Shown piece after piece: positions 25,950 through 33,856 of a DNA stretch of 64,000 nt. Under the pieces are notes generated by a model that saw only the letters and a list, made by a program, of their open reading frames with translations, did no database searches and had not been told where the DNA came from. Positions within the stretch are counted from its first letter, which is position 1, and the number at the start of each line of letters is the position of its first letter. The stretch is from Peptoniphilus sp. BV3C26. GTDB taxonomy: Bacteria; Bacillota; Clostridia; Tissierellales; Peptoniphilaceae. Where the stretch lies: positions 62,001-126,000 of the forward strand of contig NZ_AWXB01000041.1 of NCBI RefSeq assembly GCF_000478985.1. Direction: 5' to 3'. A program made the translations under genes and the position numbers.

Positions 25950-27782
25950 ATGATTATGGAACTATCAAAAGAACAAAACCTTGCCGTTAATTTTTTAAAA
26001 GGCCCTGCCTTTGTTCTAGCAGTGCCCGGTGCAGGAAAGACAAGTATTTTAATTTTAAGAACTCACAATTTAATAAATATGGGCATAGATCCTAAAAAAA
26101 TTTTAACTATAACTTTCTCCAAAAAATCTCAAATTGATATGGAGAAAAAATATATGGAACTTTTTAATGACAAAAAAGCAAAGTTTTCAACCATACACAG
26201 CTTTTGTTTCAGAATTTTAAGATATAACTCCAAATTAAATTCTAAGCCTTTAAAAATTCTCGAGGGTCAAAAAATTTCAAAATCAACTATTTTAAAAAAT
26301 ATATATTATGAATTTAATAAGACCGGTATAAATGAGGAAAATTTGGAAAAACTCCTATCCAATATTTCCTATATTAAAAATTTACTTTTAAACCCTCATG
26401 ATTTTGCCAAGGAAAATAAAAATCTATGTAAAAATTTTTTAAATATTTATTTGGCTTATGAAAAATATAAATCAGATAAGGGACTTATTGATTTTGACGA
26501 TATGCTTACAAAGACCTATGAACTTTTGCTTAAGGACAAAAAACTTTTAAAAAAAGTTCAGGATTCTTTTTCTTACATTCAAATTGATGAAGGCCAAGAC
26601 ACTTCCCTTGTTCAATATAAAATCATAGACCTTGTAGCAAAACCCCATAATAATATTTTTTTAGTTGCTGATGATGACCAATCCATCTATGGCTTTAGGG
26701 GCGCAAAAATTTCCGAGCTTTTTAAATTTAAAGATAAAAATAATCCTCAAGTTTTTATGCTTGAGGAAAATTACAGATCTACAAAAAATATTATAAATGC
26801 AAGCTCTTCTTTTATTGCAAAAAATAAAAAAAGGTTTGATAAAAAAATTATTGCAACAAGAGATTATCAAAAGCCAGTCCATCTTATAAAAGTTAAAAAT
26901 CGCCATGAGCAATTTAAATTAATTGCAAGTTTTTTAAAGGGCAAATCCAATGCCATTTTATATAGAAATAACATAAGTGCTATAAGTCTTATAGAGTTTT
27001 TAGAAAAAAATAAAATCCCCTTTAATATTAAAGAGGGAAAAAATACTTTTTTTAACTCTACAATTCTTTTTGATCTTTTAAATATTTTAAGTTTTAGTAA
27101 AAATATGGGAGATTTAAGTTTACTTAAAAGTTTTTATTATAAGATTAAAGGCTATATTTCAAAAAATATGATAAATTTTTTGAAATATAAAAAAACCGAT
27201 AATCTTTTTGAAGAGCTTTTAAACTATCCTAACCTTCCAAATTATTATAAAGATAATTTTCATGAGCTTATAATTGATTTTAAAGTTTTAAAAAACAAAA
27301 AAATTTATGATGCTTTAATTTTTATATTAAATGACTTAAAATATTTGGAATTTTTAAAAAGAAGTTCTGAAAATTTCGGCATGGCTTATAGGGATGCTCT
27401 TGAATATCTTGACACGATTTTATATTGTGCAAAAGATTTGGATTCTTTAGAGGAATTTTTAGGTCGCTTAAGGCATCTCCAATATTTAATTAAAAGACCT
27501 CAAACTTCTGAAGATTCAGTTTTTCTTTCCACCATTCATGGAGCAAAGGGCCTTGAGTTCGAAAATGTATTTTTAATTGATTTAATCCAAGGAAATATTC
27601 CCTCCTCTGCTTCTCTTGAAGCCTTAGAAAATATGTCTTCTGAAGCATATGAAGAAGAAAGGCGACTTTTTTATGTAGGTCTTACAAGGGCAAAAAATGA
27701 CTTATATCTTTTTTATCCAAAATATTATCTTGATAAGGAAATGGAAATTAGTGAATTTTTTTCGGAAATGGAAAATTTATGA
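25950..27782 (+). CDS. UvrD/PcrA-like superfamily 1 DNA helicase
   Basis: ATP-dependent 3'-5' helicase of 610 residues, shorter than PcrA (about 730). Motif Q and I are AVNFLKGPAFVLAVPGAGKTS, shown by the P-loop PGAGKTS. Ia is TFSKKSQIDM, II is QIDEGQD, III is DDDQSIYGFRGA, IV is LEENYRST, V is STIHGAKGLEFENV and VI is EERRLFYVGLTRAK. Motif II has DEGQ where UvrD family members carry DExQ. The C-terminal extension of PcrA is missing. Divergent from PAP2, 69 bp apart. Confidence 0.92.
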   Translation: MIMELSKEQNLAVNFLKGPAFVLAVPGAGKTSILILRTHNLINMGIDPKKILTITFSKKSQIDMEKKYMELFNDKKAKFSTIHSFCFRILRYNSKLNSKPLKILEGQKISKSTILKNIYYEFNKTGINEENLEKLLSNISYIKNLLLNPHDFAKENKNLCKNFLNIYLAYEKYKSDKGLIDFDDMLTKTYELLLKDKKLLKKVQDSFSYIQIDEGQDTSLVQYKIIDLVAKPHNNIFLVADDDQSIYGFRGAKISELFKFKDKNNPQVFMLEENYRSTKNIINASSSFIAKNKKRFDKKIIATRDYQKPVHLIKVKNRHEQFKLIASFLKGKSNAILYRNNISAISLIEFLEKNKIPFNIKEGKNTFFNSTILFDLLNILSFSKNMGDLSLLKSFYYKIKGYISKNMINFLKYKKTDNLFEELLNYPNLPNYYKDNFHELIIDFKVLKNKKIYDALIFILNDLKYLEFLKRSSENFGMAYRDALEYLDTILYCAKDLDSLEEFLGRLRHLQYLIKRPQTSEDSVFLSTIHGAKGLEFENVFLIDLIQGNIPSSASLEALENMSSEAYEEERRLFYVGLTRAKNDLYLFYPKYYLDKEMEISEFFSEMENL

Positions 27783-27848
27783 TTTTGTAAAAAGTTTTTT
27801 CAGTGTTATAATAAAATAAATTAGGGAAACCTAAAATATATATATAAA

Positions 27849-27930
27849 CCGGGAGCTTGATAACAGGCTGAGAGGGAACTGAGAGTTTCGACCGTACCTG
27901 ATTTGGATAATGCCAACGTAGGGAAAAATT
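27849..27930 (+). ncRNA. TPP riboswitch (THI element)
   Basis: Contains GGGAGCTTGATAACAGGCTGAGAGGGA, identified by the GGGAGC and CTGAGAGG elements, then GACCGTACCTGATTTGG and GCCAACGTAGGGA (GACC, CCTGAT, TAGGGA elements). It precedes a thiamine precursor uptake and salvage operon. About 60 nt separate it from the ATG of thiW, enough for a Shine-Dalgarno-sequestering switch; no strong terminator is seen, so control is probably translational. Confidence 0.96.
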
Positions 27931-27990
27931 AGAAATAATATAAAACTTTCAGCTGCATTGTTAATCTTGTTTTCTCGGTAAGGAGATATT

Positions 27991-28512
27991 ATGAAGTTTA
28001 AAACAAGAAAATTGACATTAGCAGCTGTTTTTATTGCAATTGGAGTAGTTTTCTCCTTTGTAAACATTCCTTTAGGCCTTGCTAAGTGCTACCCCATTCA
28101 GCATATGATTAATTTATTAGGTGCTGTTTTACTTGGACCTCTTTATTCAGTCTTGGTAGCATTTTGCATTTCTCTTATTAGAAATTTATCCGGCACAGGT
28201 TCTCTATTAGCTTTTCCCGGATCCATGATAGGAGCTTTTTTGGCAGGAATTTTATACTATAAGACCAAAAAATTATCCCTTGCCTTTTTTGGCGAAGTTT
28301 TTGGAACCGGAGTTTTAGGAGCACTTGTCGCCTACCCTGTTGCAAAATTTTTATTAGGCTCACAAGCTGCCGCTTTTGCTTTTATAATTCCCTTTGGAGT
28401 AAGCACTCTTGGTGGTTCACTTGTGGCACTTTTAATAATTCTTGCTCTTAAAAAGACAAATGTTAATGAATATTTAAATTCAGAAAGGACTCATGAAAAA
28501 AATGGATTTTAA
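27991..28512 (+). CDS. thiW: ECF transporter S component for thiamine thiazole precursor
   Basis: Substrate-specific membrane subunit of an energy-coupling-factor importer; ThiW is predicted to take up hydroxyethylthiazole. It is 173 residues with five to six transmembrane helices. PLGLAKCYPIQHMIN and SLIRNLSGTGSLLAFPGS are typical, shown by the motifs KCYPIQH and NLSGTGS. AAGGAG lies before the ATG. It overlaps thiD by 20 nt. The shared ECF energising module is not in this window. Confidence 0.9.
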   Translation: MKFKTRKLTLAAVFIAIGVVFSFVNIPLGLAKCYPIQHMINLLGAVLLGPLYSVLVAFCISLIRNLSGTGSLLAFPGSMIGAFLAGILYYKTKKLSLAFFGEVFGTGVLGALVAYPVAKFLLGSQAAAFAFIIPFGVSTLGGSLVALLIILALKKTNVNEYLNSERTHEKNGF

Positions 28513-29320
28513 AAAAGTTAAAACCGTCCTCACCATAGCAGGATCAGATTCCAGCGGAGGCGCAGGAATACAAGCGGACTTAAAAACAATGACTTCTTAC
28601 AAACTTTTTGGTATGTCCGCCATAACGGCAATAACTGCTCAAAATACAGTTGGAGTACAATCCTCTCTTACTATTGAACCGGATATGCTAAAAGCTCAAC
28701 TAACTTCAGTTTGTCAAGATATATTACCTGATGCGGTTAAAATCGGAATGGTTGCAAACACTGAACAAGTTAAGGTAATAGTTGAAATTATAGATAAATA
28801 TTTAAAAGAAAAACCTATAGTCCTAGACCCGGTCATTACTTCTACCAGCGGATTTACCCTTGTTCCTGAAGAAACTATTGAATTTATGAAAAAAAATCTT
28901 TTCGGAAGAAGTATTGTAATTACACCTAACTTAATTGAAGCCGGATATCTGTATAAAGAAAAAATTGATAACTTGGAAAAAATGAAAGAAGCTGCAAAAG
29001 CTTTAGGAGAAGAATATAAATGCGGAGTTTTAGTTAAGGGAGGCCACCTATTAAATTCAAAAGATGATGTTCTTTACTACGATTCCAATTTATATGTAAT
29101 GTCAGGAGAAAATGTAAATAATCCTAACACTCACGGAACTGGTTGTACTCTTTCCAGTGCCATTGCCTGCGAACTTGCATTGGGAAAAAATTTACCAGAT
29201 GCTATAAAAGGTGGAAAAAATTATTTAACTGGAGCAATTAAATATGGTCTAAACCTGGGCTCAGGCCGAGGTCCCGTTTATCATATGTATAATTTAAAGG
29301 AAATTAAAAATGCAAATTAA
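28493..29320 (+). CDS. thiD: Hydroxymethylpyrimidine/phosphomethylpyrimidine kinase
   Basis: Phosphorylates HMP and HMP-P in thiamine biosynthesis and salvage. It is 275 residues of ribokinase fold. TIAGSDSSGGAGIQADLKT is the substrate-binding signature, VLDPVITSTSG and NTHGTGCTLSSAIA are the ATP and anion-hole motifs. AAAGGA upstream of the ATG lies in the thiW coding end. Confidence 0.96.
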   Translation: MKKMDFKKVKTVLTIAGSDSSGGAGIQADLKTMTSYKLFGMSAITAITAQNTVGVQSSLTIEPDMLKAQLTSVCQDILPDAVKIGMVANTEQVKVIVEIIDKYLKEKPIVLDPVITSTSGFTLVPEETIEFMKKNLFGRSIVITPNLIEAGYLYKEKIDNLEKMKEAAKALGEEYKCGVLVKGGHLLNSKDDVLYYDSNLYVMSGENVNNPNTHGTGCTLSSAIACELALGKNLPDAIKGGKNYLTGAIKYGLNLGSGRGPVYHMYNLKEIKNAN

Positions 29321-30707
29321 AACATCTTTAATAAATCTTAGAAAACAATCCCCCCTTGTTCATGCAATTACAAATAGTGTCACAAGTTCCAGGGTTGCCG
29401 ATATTATTCTATCCACAGGTGCAAGGCCTATGATGAGCGATTTTTCCATGGAAGCCCAAGAAATAACAAAAAATTCTCAAGCTCTTTTAATAAATTTAGG
29501 CATGCTTAATGAAGACAAAATGAAGGCTATAAGGCTTTCTTTAAAAACTGCCAATGAAAATAGTATACCTGTTGTCCTTGATCCCGTTGGAGTGGCAAGC
29601 AGCAAAGTAAGAAGAGATTTTGCAAACGAACTTCTTAAAAATTATAAATTTAGTGTCATTAGGGGAAATTACAACGAAATAAATTATCTTGTAAATAAAG
29701 TGGAATTTACAGGAGTTGACTCTCAAAATGAAGATGAAAATTTAAAAGAAAAAACCTTTAAAGACCTGGCAATTAAACTAAACGAAAAAACAAAGGCAGT
29801 CATTCTTATAAGTGGCAAATACGAAATTATAGCCGACTCTTCAAAAGTTTTCTCAATCCCAGGAGGAAACAATCTTCTAAGAAAAATAACCGGTGCAGGA
29901 GATATGGAAACGGGAATAATAGCAAGTCTTCTTGCAAAACCCCTTTCATCCTTTAAAGCTGCAACCATGGCAGGGATTTTTTTAAGACAAATTGCAAGTC
30001 AATGTGAAAAAAATAAAAGTATAAATCCTCAAGATATAATTATTGCCATGGGAAAGTTAGACGAATTTGAAGGCAACGCAACAATTTTAGAATCTCCCTA
30101 TGAACTTAAAGAAGGACTTGTTTATGGACTTGATCCAGGAAATAATCTTTTAAAAATAAAAAATGCCTTAAAAGGAGGCATGGATATTTATCAAATAAGA
30201 GATAAGGAAGCTGACGATGAAACCCTTGGAAAAAAAGTCTTAAAAATTCGTGAAATAATGAAAGACTTTCCCTGTCTTTTAGTTATGAACGACAACTTAA
30301 AAGTTGCAAAAAAATATGATCTTGCAGTCCATTTAGGACAAGAAGATGAACTTATTTCAACAGCAAGAAAAGAACTTGGAAGAAATAAAATAATAGGGGC
30401 AACTGCAAAAAATCTTAAAGAAGCCATAATAGCAGAAAATATGGGAGCATCTTACATCGGATCTGGAGCATTTTTTAAAACTCAAACAAAAGATGACGCA
30501 CAAATAATAAGCCTCGAGGACTTAAAAGATATTATTGACGGAGTAACAATCCCCGTATATCCCATTGGCGGAATCAACTTAAAAAATCTAAGCTACTTCA
30601 AAGAGATAAAGTTATCAGGAGTCTGTATGTCCAGTGCCATATTTTCAGAAGATCAAAATAAAATCGAAAATATAGTAAAAAATATAAGAAAAAAATTGAA
30701 AAAGTAA
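29310..30707 (+). CDS. Fusion: hydroxyethylthiazole kinase (ThiM) and thiamine-phosphate synthase (ThiE)
   Basis: Residues about 1-260 are ThiM: HAITNSVTSSRVADIIL, GARPMMSD, VVLDPVGVASS and the GAGDMETG segment. Residues about 270-465 are ThiE: the barrel with GGMDIYQIRDKE, LLVMNDNLKVAKK, AVHLGQEDE and IGSGAFFKTQTKDDA, matching the pyrophosphate-binding segments. The single frame joins the two enzymes that act on thiazole phosphate in sequence. With ThiD upstream, the operon makes thiamine phosphate from salvaged thiazole and HMP. Confidence 0.94.
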   Translation: MQIKTSLINLRKQSPLVHAITNSVTSSRVADIILSTGARPMMSDFSMEAQEITKNSQALLINLGMLNEDKMKAIRLSLKTANENSIPVVLDPVGVASSKVRRDFANELLKNYKFSVIRGNYNEINYLVNKVEFTGVDSQNEDENLKEKTFKDLAIKLNEKTKAVILISGKYEIIADSSKVFSIPGGNNLLRKITGAGDMETGIIASLLAKPLSSFKAATMAGIFLRQIASQCEKNKSINPQDIIIAMGKLDEFEGNATILESPYELKEGLVYGLDPGNNLLKIKNALKGGMDIYQIRDKEADDETLGKKVLKIREIMKDFPCLLVMNDNLKVAKKYDLAVHLGQEDELISTARKELGRNKIIGATAKNLKEAIIAENMGASYIGSGAFFKTQTKDDAQIISLEDLKDIIDGVTIPVYPIGGINLKNLSYFKEIKLSGVCMSSAIFSEDQNKIENIVKNIRKKLKK

Positions 30708-30740
30708 AATCCAGAAAAATATTTGCCATATTTTTCCCAT

Positions 30741-30771
30741 AGAGGCAGGAACAAAATCCTGTCTCTTTTTT
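30741..30771 (+). terminator. Terminator of the thiamine operon
   Basis: Stem AGAGGCAGGA/TCCTGTCTCT (one G-U pair) with loop ACAAAA, followed by a run of T. Confidence 0.85.
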
Positions 30772-30852
30772 ATTTGCTCAAAACCTTAAAAAAAATATAT
30801 AAAACTTTATCTTTTTAATATTAGTGTAACTTTTAAAAAATTTTTTTAGTTT

Positions 30853-30857
30853 ATAAT
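30853..30857 (+). promoter_or_regulatory. -10 box immediately upstream of the lipoprotein gene
   Basis: TATAAT (from 30852) ends 6 nt before the ATG at 30864, with no Shine-Dalgarno. Confidence 0.55.
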
Positions 30858-30863
30858 AAAAAT

Positions 30864-31646
30864 ATGAAAAAGATAATTATATTTATAGTTTTAAGCCTTA
30901 GCTTAATTGCCTGTGGAAGCTCTGAACCTAAGTATTCAAACCTTGGCGATGAAAATAGTAAAGAAATACTAAGTAAACTTTTTGAAAAAAATAAACTTGA
31001 TAATTTTGAAATACTTTTAAAAAATATTGAAGCTTTCAACTCAACAAATGAAAAAAATATTGTAACTTCTTGGAAAAAATTAAAGTTTGGACCCACTGAC
31101 CCATCACAATTCAATGAAGATTACACAAAAACAAACAATCACTTGAATTGCAGAGAAAGTGTCGCCCTTTCAATTTTAAACTCCATTGAAGTTAAAGAAG
31201 AATCTGAAAAAGGAACCTACTTAATGTTTGACAGTCAAGAAATTAAATCCTTTCCTGAACTTAAAAATATAAATCCCTGTAAATTTTTTGGACTTTTCAA
31301 TGAAATTGACGCAAAAAACATTGAAGAAAAAGATTTAAAAACTTTTTTACAAAAAGCCCTTGACTCTAAAAATATTCATTTTAAAAATACAAATGTTAAA
31401 ACCGTTTTTGCCTATATTTACGACAAGTATGACCAAGTTTTATTTGTTGGCCATGCCGGTATTCTTATGGAAGATCAAAACTCAAAGGGATTTTATTTTT
31501 TTGAAAAACTTTCCTACTATGAACCCTATCAACTCACCTATTTCAAAAATAAAAGTCAACTAATAAAGCTCCTAAAATCTCGCTATACCTTTAATGATGA
31601 CGTAAAAGAACCTATTATTGTAATGGATGGACAAGTTTTGGAATAA
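30864..31646 (+). CDS. DUF4300-like lipoprotein
   Basis: Secreted lipoprotein of unknown function. The signal peptide ends with lipobox LIAC, giving Cys17 as the lipidated residue. The mature part has YSNLGDENSKEIL near the start and NNHLNCRESVA, then VGHAGILMED, which I associate with the DUF4300 family; the Cys-Arg and His-Ala-Gly segments hint at a cysteine-hydrolase-like fold, but this is speculation. Transcribed alone, flanked by terminators. Confidence 0.75.
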   Translation: MKKIIIFIVLSLSLIACGSSEPKYSNLGDENSKEILSKLFEKNKLDNFEILLKNIEAFNSTNEKNIVTSWKKLKFGPTDPSQFNEDYTKTNNHLNCRESVALSILNSIEVKEESEKGTYLMFDSQEIKSFPELKNINPCKFFGLFNEIDAKNIEEKDLKTFLQKALDSKNIHFKNTNVKTVFAYIYDKYDQVLFVGHAGILMEDQNSKGFYFFEKLSYYEPYQLTYFKNKSQLIKLLKSRYTFNDDVKEPIIVMDGQVLE

Positions 31647-31651
31647 AAATA

Positions 31652-31680
31652 GACACACAAAATTTGTGTGTCCTTTTTTT
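31652..31680 (+). terminator. Terminator of the lipoprotein gene
   Basis: Stem GACACACAAA/TTTGTGTGTC followed by CTTTTTTT. Confidence 0.85.
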
Positions 31681-31686
31681 ATAAAT

Positions 31687-32517
31687 TTAAAGTCCTATTT
31701 CAAGAAGAATCGGAGCGTGATCTTGCCTTTCTCCGGAATCCACCACTTCCGATTTTTTTATTAAATCTTTTATTTTATCGCTCACTAAAAAATAATCTAT
31801 TCTCCAGCCGGAATTATTTATTTTTGAAGTTTTAACCCTTTGAGCCCACCAAGTATAAGCCCCCTCAACATCTCCGTGAAGATATCTGAAAGTATCAACA
31901 AAACCTCTATTTAAAAGATTTGTAAATCCTTCCCTTTCCTGGTCTGTAAAACCTGCAGACATATGGTTGGAATCAGGACTAGCCAAATCAATTTCCTTAT
32001 GAGCCACATTAAAATCTCCACAAGCAACAATAGGCTTATTTTTATCTAAAGCCTCTAAATAATCACCGTACTTTATATCCCAAACCTGTCTTTCCTTTAG
32101 TCTTTTTAAACCATCTCCCGCATTAGGAGTATAAACTTGAGTAAAATAAAAATTTTCAAACTCTAAAGTTATTATTCTTCCTTCCAAATCCATTGTATCC
32201 GGAGCACCAATTTTGGGAAAAGATGCCTTCACCTGTAAATCTTTTTTGTAAAAAACCATATTTCCCGCATAACCCTTCCTTGCCGGAGGACAAGAAGAAA
32301 CAAAATAAAAATTGTATTCAGATAATTTTTCTTCTAAAATTTCCAAATGTTTTTTAGTTGGACCCTTATCAGAAAGTTTTGTTTCCTGTATAGCAATAAT
32401 ATCCGGATCCTCATCTTTTATTGTTTTTAAAACTTGCCTTGAAAGTGAAGCCCTGGGGGATTCTCCCGTAAGAGCCGCATTTAAAGAATCTATATTCCAA
32501 GAAATAAATTTCATCAT
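31687..32517 (-). CDS. xth: Exodeoxyribonuclease III / AP endonuclease
   Basis: Mg-dependent AP endonuclease and 3' exonuclease of base-excision repair, 276 residues. Catalytic motifs are SWNIDSLNA, QETKL (metal-binding Glu), GDFNVAHKEID, WRIDYFLVS and the terminal DHAPI. Two adjacent ATG codons follow GGAGTGA; the first is used here. Confidence 0.95.
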   Translation of the reverse strand: MMKFISWNIDSLNAALTGESPRASLSRQVLKTIKDEDPDIIAIQETKLSDKGPTKKHLEILEEKLSEYNFYFVSSCPPARKGYAGNMVFYKKDLQVKASFPKIGAPDTMDLEGRIITLEFENFYFTQVYTPNAGDGLKRLKERQVWDIKYGDYLEALDKNKPIVACGDFNVAHKEIDLASPDSNHMSAGFTDQEREGFTNLLNRGFVDTFRYLHGDVEGAYTWWAQRVKTSKINNSGWRIDYFLVSDKIKDLIKKSEVVDSGERQDHAPILLEIGL

Positions 32518-32710
32518 TCACTCCTTTTTTTATTTTTTGTTAAATATCCTTACAATTAAAAATTGTAACAAAGAAGCTTTTTTATTTCAAACCATAATAA
32601 TTATCAAGAATTTTCTTTTAAGGTAAATTAAAAACATAAAAATGCATATTTAAAAAATCTTAGAAATTTTAAAAATTTTTATTTCTTTTTTTGTTTATCA
32701 AATATTTCTG

Positions 32711-33046
32711 TTATTCCTTTTGCATTTTTGAATTTTCTTTTAAATACTCAATTCCCTTTGATGTAATTTTTATCTCATCAAAGTCCGACAACAAAATATA
32801 ATCTCCACCCCAGGCTTTTTTTACCACTAAATTTTTTATATAACCATCTTCTTGCATCATTAATAACACTTCTATGAAATATTCTTCAGAAATGTCATTA
32901 ATACCTATAACTTTATCAAAAGTCATCTTTTCAAATGAAATTTTTCGTTTTAGAACAGCGTAATAGTACAAAAGAACCTTAAATACTATTACATCATAAT
33001 CATCTTTAGCTATATTTGCCTCCAATAAAAAAAGCACATCTAACAT
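32711..33046 (-). CDS. YjcQ-like phage-related protein
   Basis: A 111-residue protein resembling the YjcQ winged-helix family common in Firmicute prophages; the C-terminus ITSKGIEYLKENSKMQKE fits best. No Shine-Dalgarno is evident. It lies 18 nt downstream of another phage-type small gene and close to a broken head-protein gene, so it belongs to a prophage remnant. Confidence 0.7.
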   Translation of the reverse strand: MLDVLFLLEANIAKDDYDVIVFKVLLYYYAVLKRKISFEKMTFDKVIGINDISEEYFIEVLLMMQEDGYIKNLVVKKAWGGDYILLSDFDEIKITSKGIEYLKENSKMQKE

Positions 33047-33064
33047 TTTGTCGTCAGTGTGCTG

Positions 33065-33223
33065 TTAATCTTCTATAATTTCAAATTTTTCTGGATCATA
33101 TAAATAATCTTCACCCGTGTCATCGATTATCCTTATAAATCCTTTTTCAAATCCTAAAGATTCATAAATTTTATTTTTTGTAAGTGAGATTCCCTCACTC
33201 TTCCCCAAATATTTAACTTTCAT
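33065..33223 (-). CDS. Small phage-associated protein, 52 aa
   Basis: ATG at 33223 behind AAAGAGG encodes a 52-residue protein that starts MKVKYLGKSEGISLTKNKIY and ends with a DDTGEDYLYDPEKFEIIED-type tail (key residues GEDYLY and FEIIE). Proteins of this type commonly sit beside head-morphogenesis genes in clostridial prophages. The ATG overlaps the end of the broken head gene. Confidence 0.7.
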   Translation of the reverse strand: MKVKYLGKSEGISLTKNKIYESLGFEKGFIRIIDDTGEDYLYDPEKFEIIED

Positions 33224-33828
33224 CTTCAAAAATCCTCTTTAATTTAATTTCTTCTCTTTGACCATTTGCCTCATACCAATGTATTTCTGCCTTTAATGAT
33301 TTTCCTTTAAATTTTATTTTTGTAGTACCACTAATTTTTTACCATTTATTTTTGGGATGCTTATAAAAACTTTCTAATCTTGGAGCTTCTCTTATTGGAG
33401 TTTTTACCTATAACAATAACATTTTCAACTTTCTGACTATCAAATTTAACATGATCTGAACCAATAAATTTTATAGGATAATTTTTCCCCGAACCTTTTT
33501 TAAACCCATCTCTAGACAAGACACCTTTAATCAAAGTTTTGGGATTTTCAGAAAAATCTATCCTTTTGCTTTTAACACTTGTATTATCATCAGTCCATTT
33601 TTTAGACCAAACATCTTGCTTCTTACCATCTCCTGGTAAATAGTCAACTGTGCAGTTGCATCTCTGGTGTCTTCTATAAACGTCTTTTGGAACATTAGTG
33701 TATTCGTATACACCAACAACTTCTTTACACCAGTCACAACAACTTCCAACTTCTTTTCTTACAATTTTAGGAGTCAGACCCGAGTTATATTGAAAGTCTG
33801 CATTGGTTTTAATAGTATCATCAAAATG
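33213..33828 (-). pseudogene. Phage head-morphogenesis protein (SPP1 gp7/Mu F type), C-terminal fragment with frameshift
   Basis: Open on the minus strand from 33828, with no start, through NADFQYNSGLTPKI, a Cys-rich CCDWCKEVVG segment and RRHQRCNCTVDY, which is the C-terminal signature of phage minor head proteins. At 33401-33405 a T-run (A5) shifts frame; the continuing peptide (TPIREAPRLESFY) then meets TAA at 33339-33341 and resumes to 33213 (KFKGKSLKAEIHWYEANG). So the gene is 5'-truncated, shifted and stopped. It abuts the leader-distal end of the CRISPR array (33857). Confidence 0.8.
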
Positions 33829-33856
33829 TTAGACTCTTTATTTAAAACGTCTTACT

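Noticed and set aside
32711-33828. Intact prophage
   Set aside because: Only three phage-type genes are seen, the head gene is truncated, shifted and stopped, and no integrase or packaging gene occurs.
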